DNA of 15,561 nucleotides from DASTHS01 sp035718085. Lineage in GTDB: Bacteria; Actinomycetota; Acidimicrobiia; Acidimicrobiales; Palsa-688. Shown here piece after piece: positions 14,815-15,561 of this stretch (positions within the stretch are counted from its first letter, which is position 1; each line of letters starts with the position of its first letter). Location: positions 1 to 15,561 of the forward strand of contig DASTHS010000219.1 in NCBI GenBank assembly GCA_035718085.1, written 5' to 3'. Both the position numbers and the translations under genes were made by a program. The notes beneath the pieces are model-generated. The model did no database searches and had not been told where the DNA came from. It worked only from the letters and a program-made list of their open reading frames with translations.

Positions 14815-15240
14815 TCAGGAGGCGGCGGGCTCGAGCACGACCACAGGGATGGTGCGCGGCGCCGCCTTCTGCTCGTACTCGGCGAAGGTCGGCATGGCCT
14901 CGCGTTGGCGTGCGTAGATGGCGTCGCGCTCGTCGCCCACCGCGTCGCGGGCGTGCACCCGCACCCTGTCGGTGCCGACCTCGACCACCGTGTCGGGGTG
15001 GGCCAGGAGGTTGTGGTACCAGTCCGGGTGGTCGGGTGCGCCGGCCTTCGAGGCGAAGACGGCGAAGCGCCCGCCGTCGAGGGCCTGGTAGACGAGGGGG
15101 TTCACCCGCTCGGCGCCGCTCTTGCGCCCCGTGTGGTGGACCAGGATCATCGGCGCCCCCTCGAAGGGGCCACCGACCTTGCCGTCGTTGGCTCGGAACT
15201 CGTTGATGATCTGGGCGTTCCAGTCGTTGACGTCGCTCAC
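14815..15240 (-). CDS. DDN/nitroreductase-family, deazaflavin (F420)-dependent reductase-type protein
   Basis: The 141-residue protein is a small split-barrel member of the DDN family (formerly DUF385), related to the mycobacterial F420H2-dependent nitroreductase and quinone reductases. The family core is complete: KVGGPFEGAPMILVHHTGRK, SGAERVNPLVY, then AGAPDHPDWYHNLLAHPDTV. The TGRKSG segment contacts cofactor phosphate in relatives. The family is largely actinobacterial. The GTG start (MSDVNDWNAQ) gives a normal N-terminus; upstream in-frame residues are low-complexity and lie in the next gene. TAGCGT ends seven bases before the GTG, so the transcript is probably leaderless. The natural substrate is unknown. 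Confidence 0.88.
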   Translation of the reverse strand: MSDVNDWNAQIINEFRANDGKVGGPFEGAPMILVHHTGRKSGAERVNPLVYQALDGGRFAVFASKAGAPDHPDWYHNLLAHPDTVVEVGTDRVRVHARDAVGDERDAIYARQREAMPTFAEYEQKAAPRTIPVVVLEPAAS

Positions 15241-15247
15241 CGCCGGG

Positions 15248-15253
15248 ACGCTA
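15248..15253 (-). promoter_or_regulatory. -10 box of the DDN-family gene, overlapping the upstream stop codon
   Basis: TAGCGT matches TANNNT and is followed by seven bases and the GTG start. This is the spacing expected if transcription begins at the start codon. Its TAG is the stop codon of the YdeI-like gene. Confidence 0.5.
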
Positions 15254-15561
15254 CTCGGGGTGGTGCACCTCGCCCCGGGCCAGCATCGCCACGCACCGCT
15301 CGATGCGGGCGGCGCGGGTCGCGTCGCTGCGGGCGGTGAGCACCCGGTGCACCACCGCATAGCGGTTGGCGGCAGTGGTCGCGGCGAACACGGCGGCCGC
15401 CGCCGGCTCGGCGTCGAGTGCCGCCCGCAGGTCGTCGGGCACGACGGCGGCCGCCTGGCCGGGGTACGCCGACTGCCACCGGCCGTCGGCCTGTGCCGCC
15501 GCCACCTGCGCCGTCCCGGCGGGGCGCATGCGGCCCTCGGCCTGGAGCCGCTCGACGAGGC
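15251..15561 (-). CDS. YdeI/OmdA-family protein, C-terminal part (cut by window edge)
   Basis: The last 102 residues and the stop are visible; the gene begins beyond 15561. LVERLQAEGRMRPAG, ADGRWQSAYPGQ and VPDDLRAALDAEPAAAAVF, followed by TTAANRYAVVHRV and RIERCVAMLARGEVHHPE, match the C-terminal domain of YdeI/OmpD-associated (OmdA) proteins, small soluble proteins of unclear function. An internal ATG at 15529 is not the start, because the preceding in-frame residues (LVERLQAEGR) belong to the family pattern. Its TAG stop is shared with the -10 box of the next gene, 10 bases before that gene's GTG. Confidence 0.85.
   Translation of the reverse strand, partial: LVERLQAEGRMRPAGTAQVAAAQADGRWQSAYPGQAAAVVPDDLRAALDAEPAAAAVFAATTAANRYAVVHRVLTARSDATRAARIERCVAMLARGEVHHPE

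Overview
The window is very GC-rich DNA from an actinobacterium. GTG starts are frequent, the codons are strongly G/C-ending, and the gene content fits: a BldD-like regulator, a deazaflavin (F420)-dependent reductase-type protein and an actinobacterial polyprenyl synthase. My best guess is a non-streptomycete lineage such as Acidimicrobiia, but this rests on general resemblance and is not secure. I see no rRNA, tRNA, CRISPR array, insertion sequence or phage gene, and no gap longer than about 80 bases lacks a gene.

Left two thirds (1-8940, minus strand): one compact hopanoid operon, transcribed right to left. Its order is hpnC, hpnD, hpnE (squalene from farnesyl diphosphate by the three-enzyme bacterial route), a polyprenyl diphosphate synthase (supplies the farnesyl diphosphate), shc (squalene-hopene cyclase), an hpnG-ispH fusion, hpnH (adenosylhopane synthase) and a short-chain dehydrogenase cut by the left edge. 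Six of the seven junctions overlap by the same four bases (GTGA), and the seventh has a 3-base gap. The operon therefore runs from isoprenoid supply (IspH) through C30 assembly and cyclisation to side-chain extension (HpnH, HpnG). The terminal dehydrogenase is a candidate for a late reduction.

Control region (8941-10054): upstream of hpnC lies a regulator joining an N-terminal MerR-type DNA-binding domain to a TetR-type domain. A perfect 20-bp palindrome overlaps its stop codon and sits on a plausible hpnC promoter. This suggests a dedicated hopanoid regulator.

Right third (10055-15561): a divergent metallo-beta-lactamase-fold hydrolase (plus strand) ends at a strong hairpin. The remaining genes are on the minus strand: a BldD-like regulator with an intact c-di-GMP-binding signature, glycogen debranching enzyme glgX with an unusual Ala/Pro-rich insert, a Ca2+/H+ exchanger-type transporter, a DDN/nitroreductase-family protein, and the C-terminal part of a YdeI/OmdA-family protein cut by the right edge. 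Several genes here have TANNNT -10 boxes very close to the start codon, which suggests leaderless transcripts. Two of these boxes are built on the TAG stop codon of the gene upstream.
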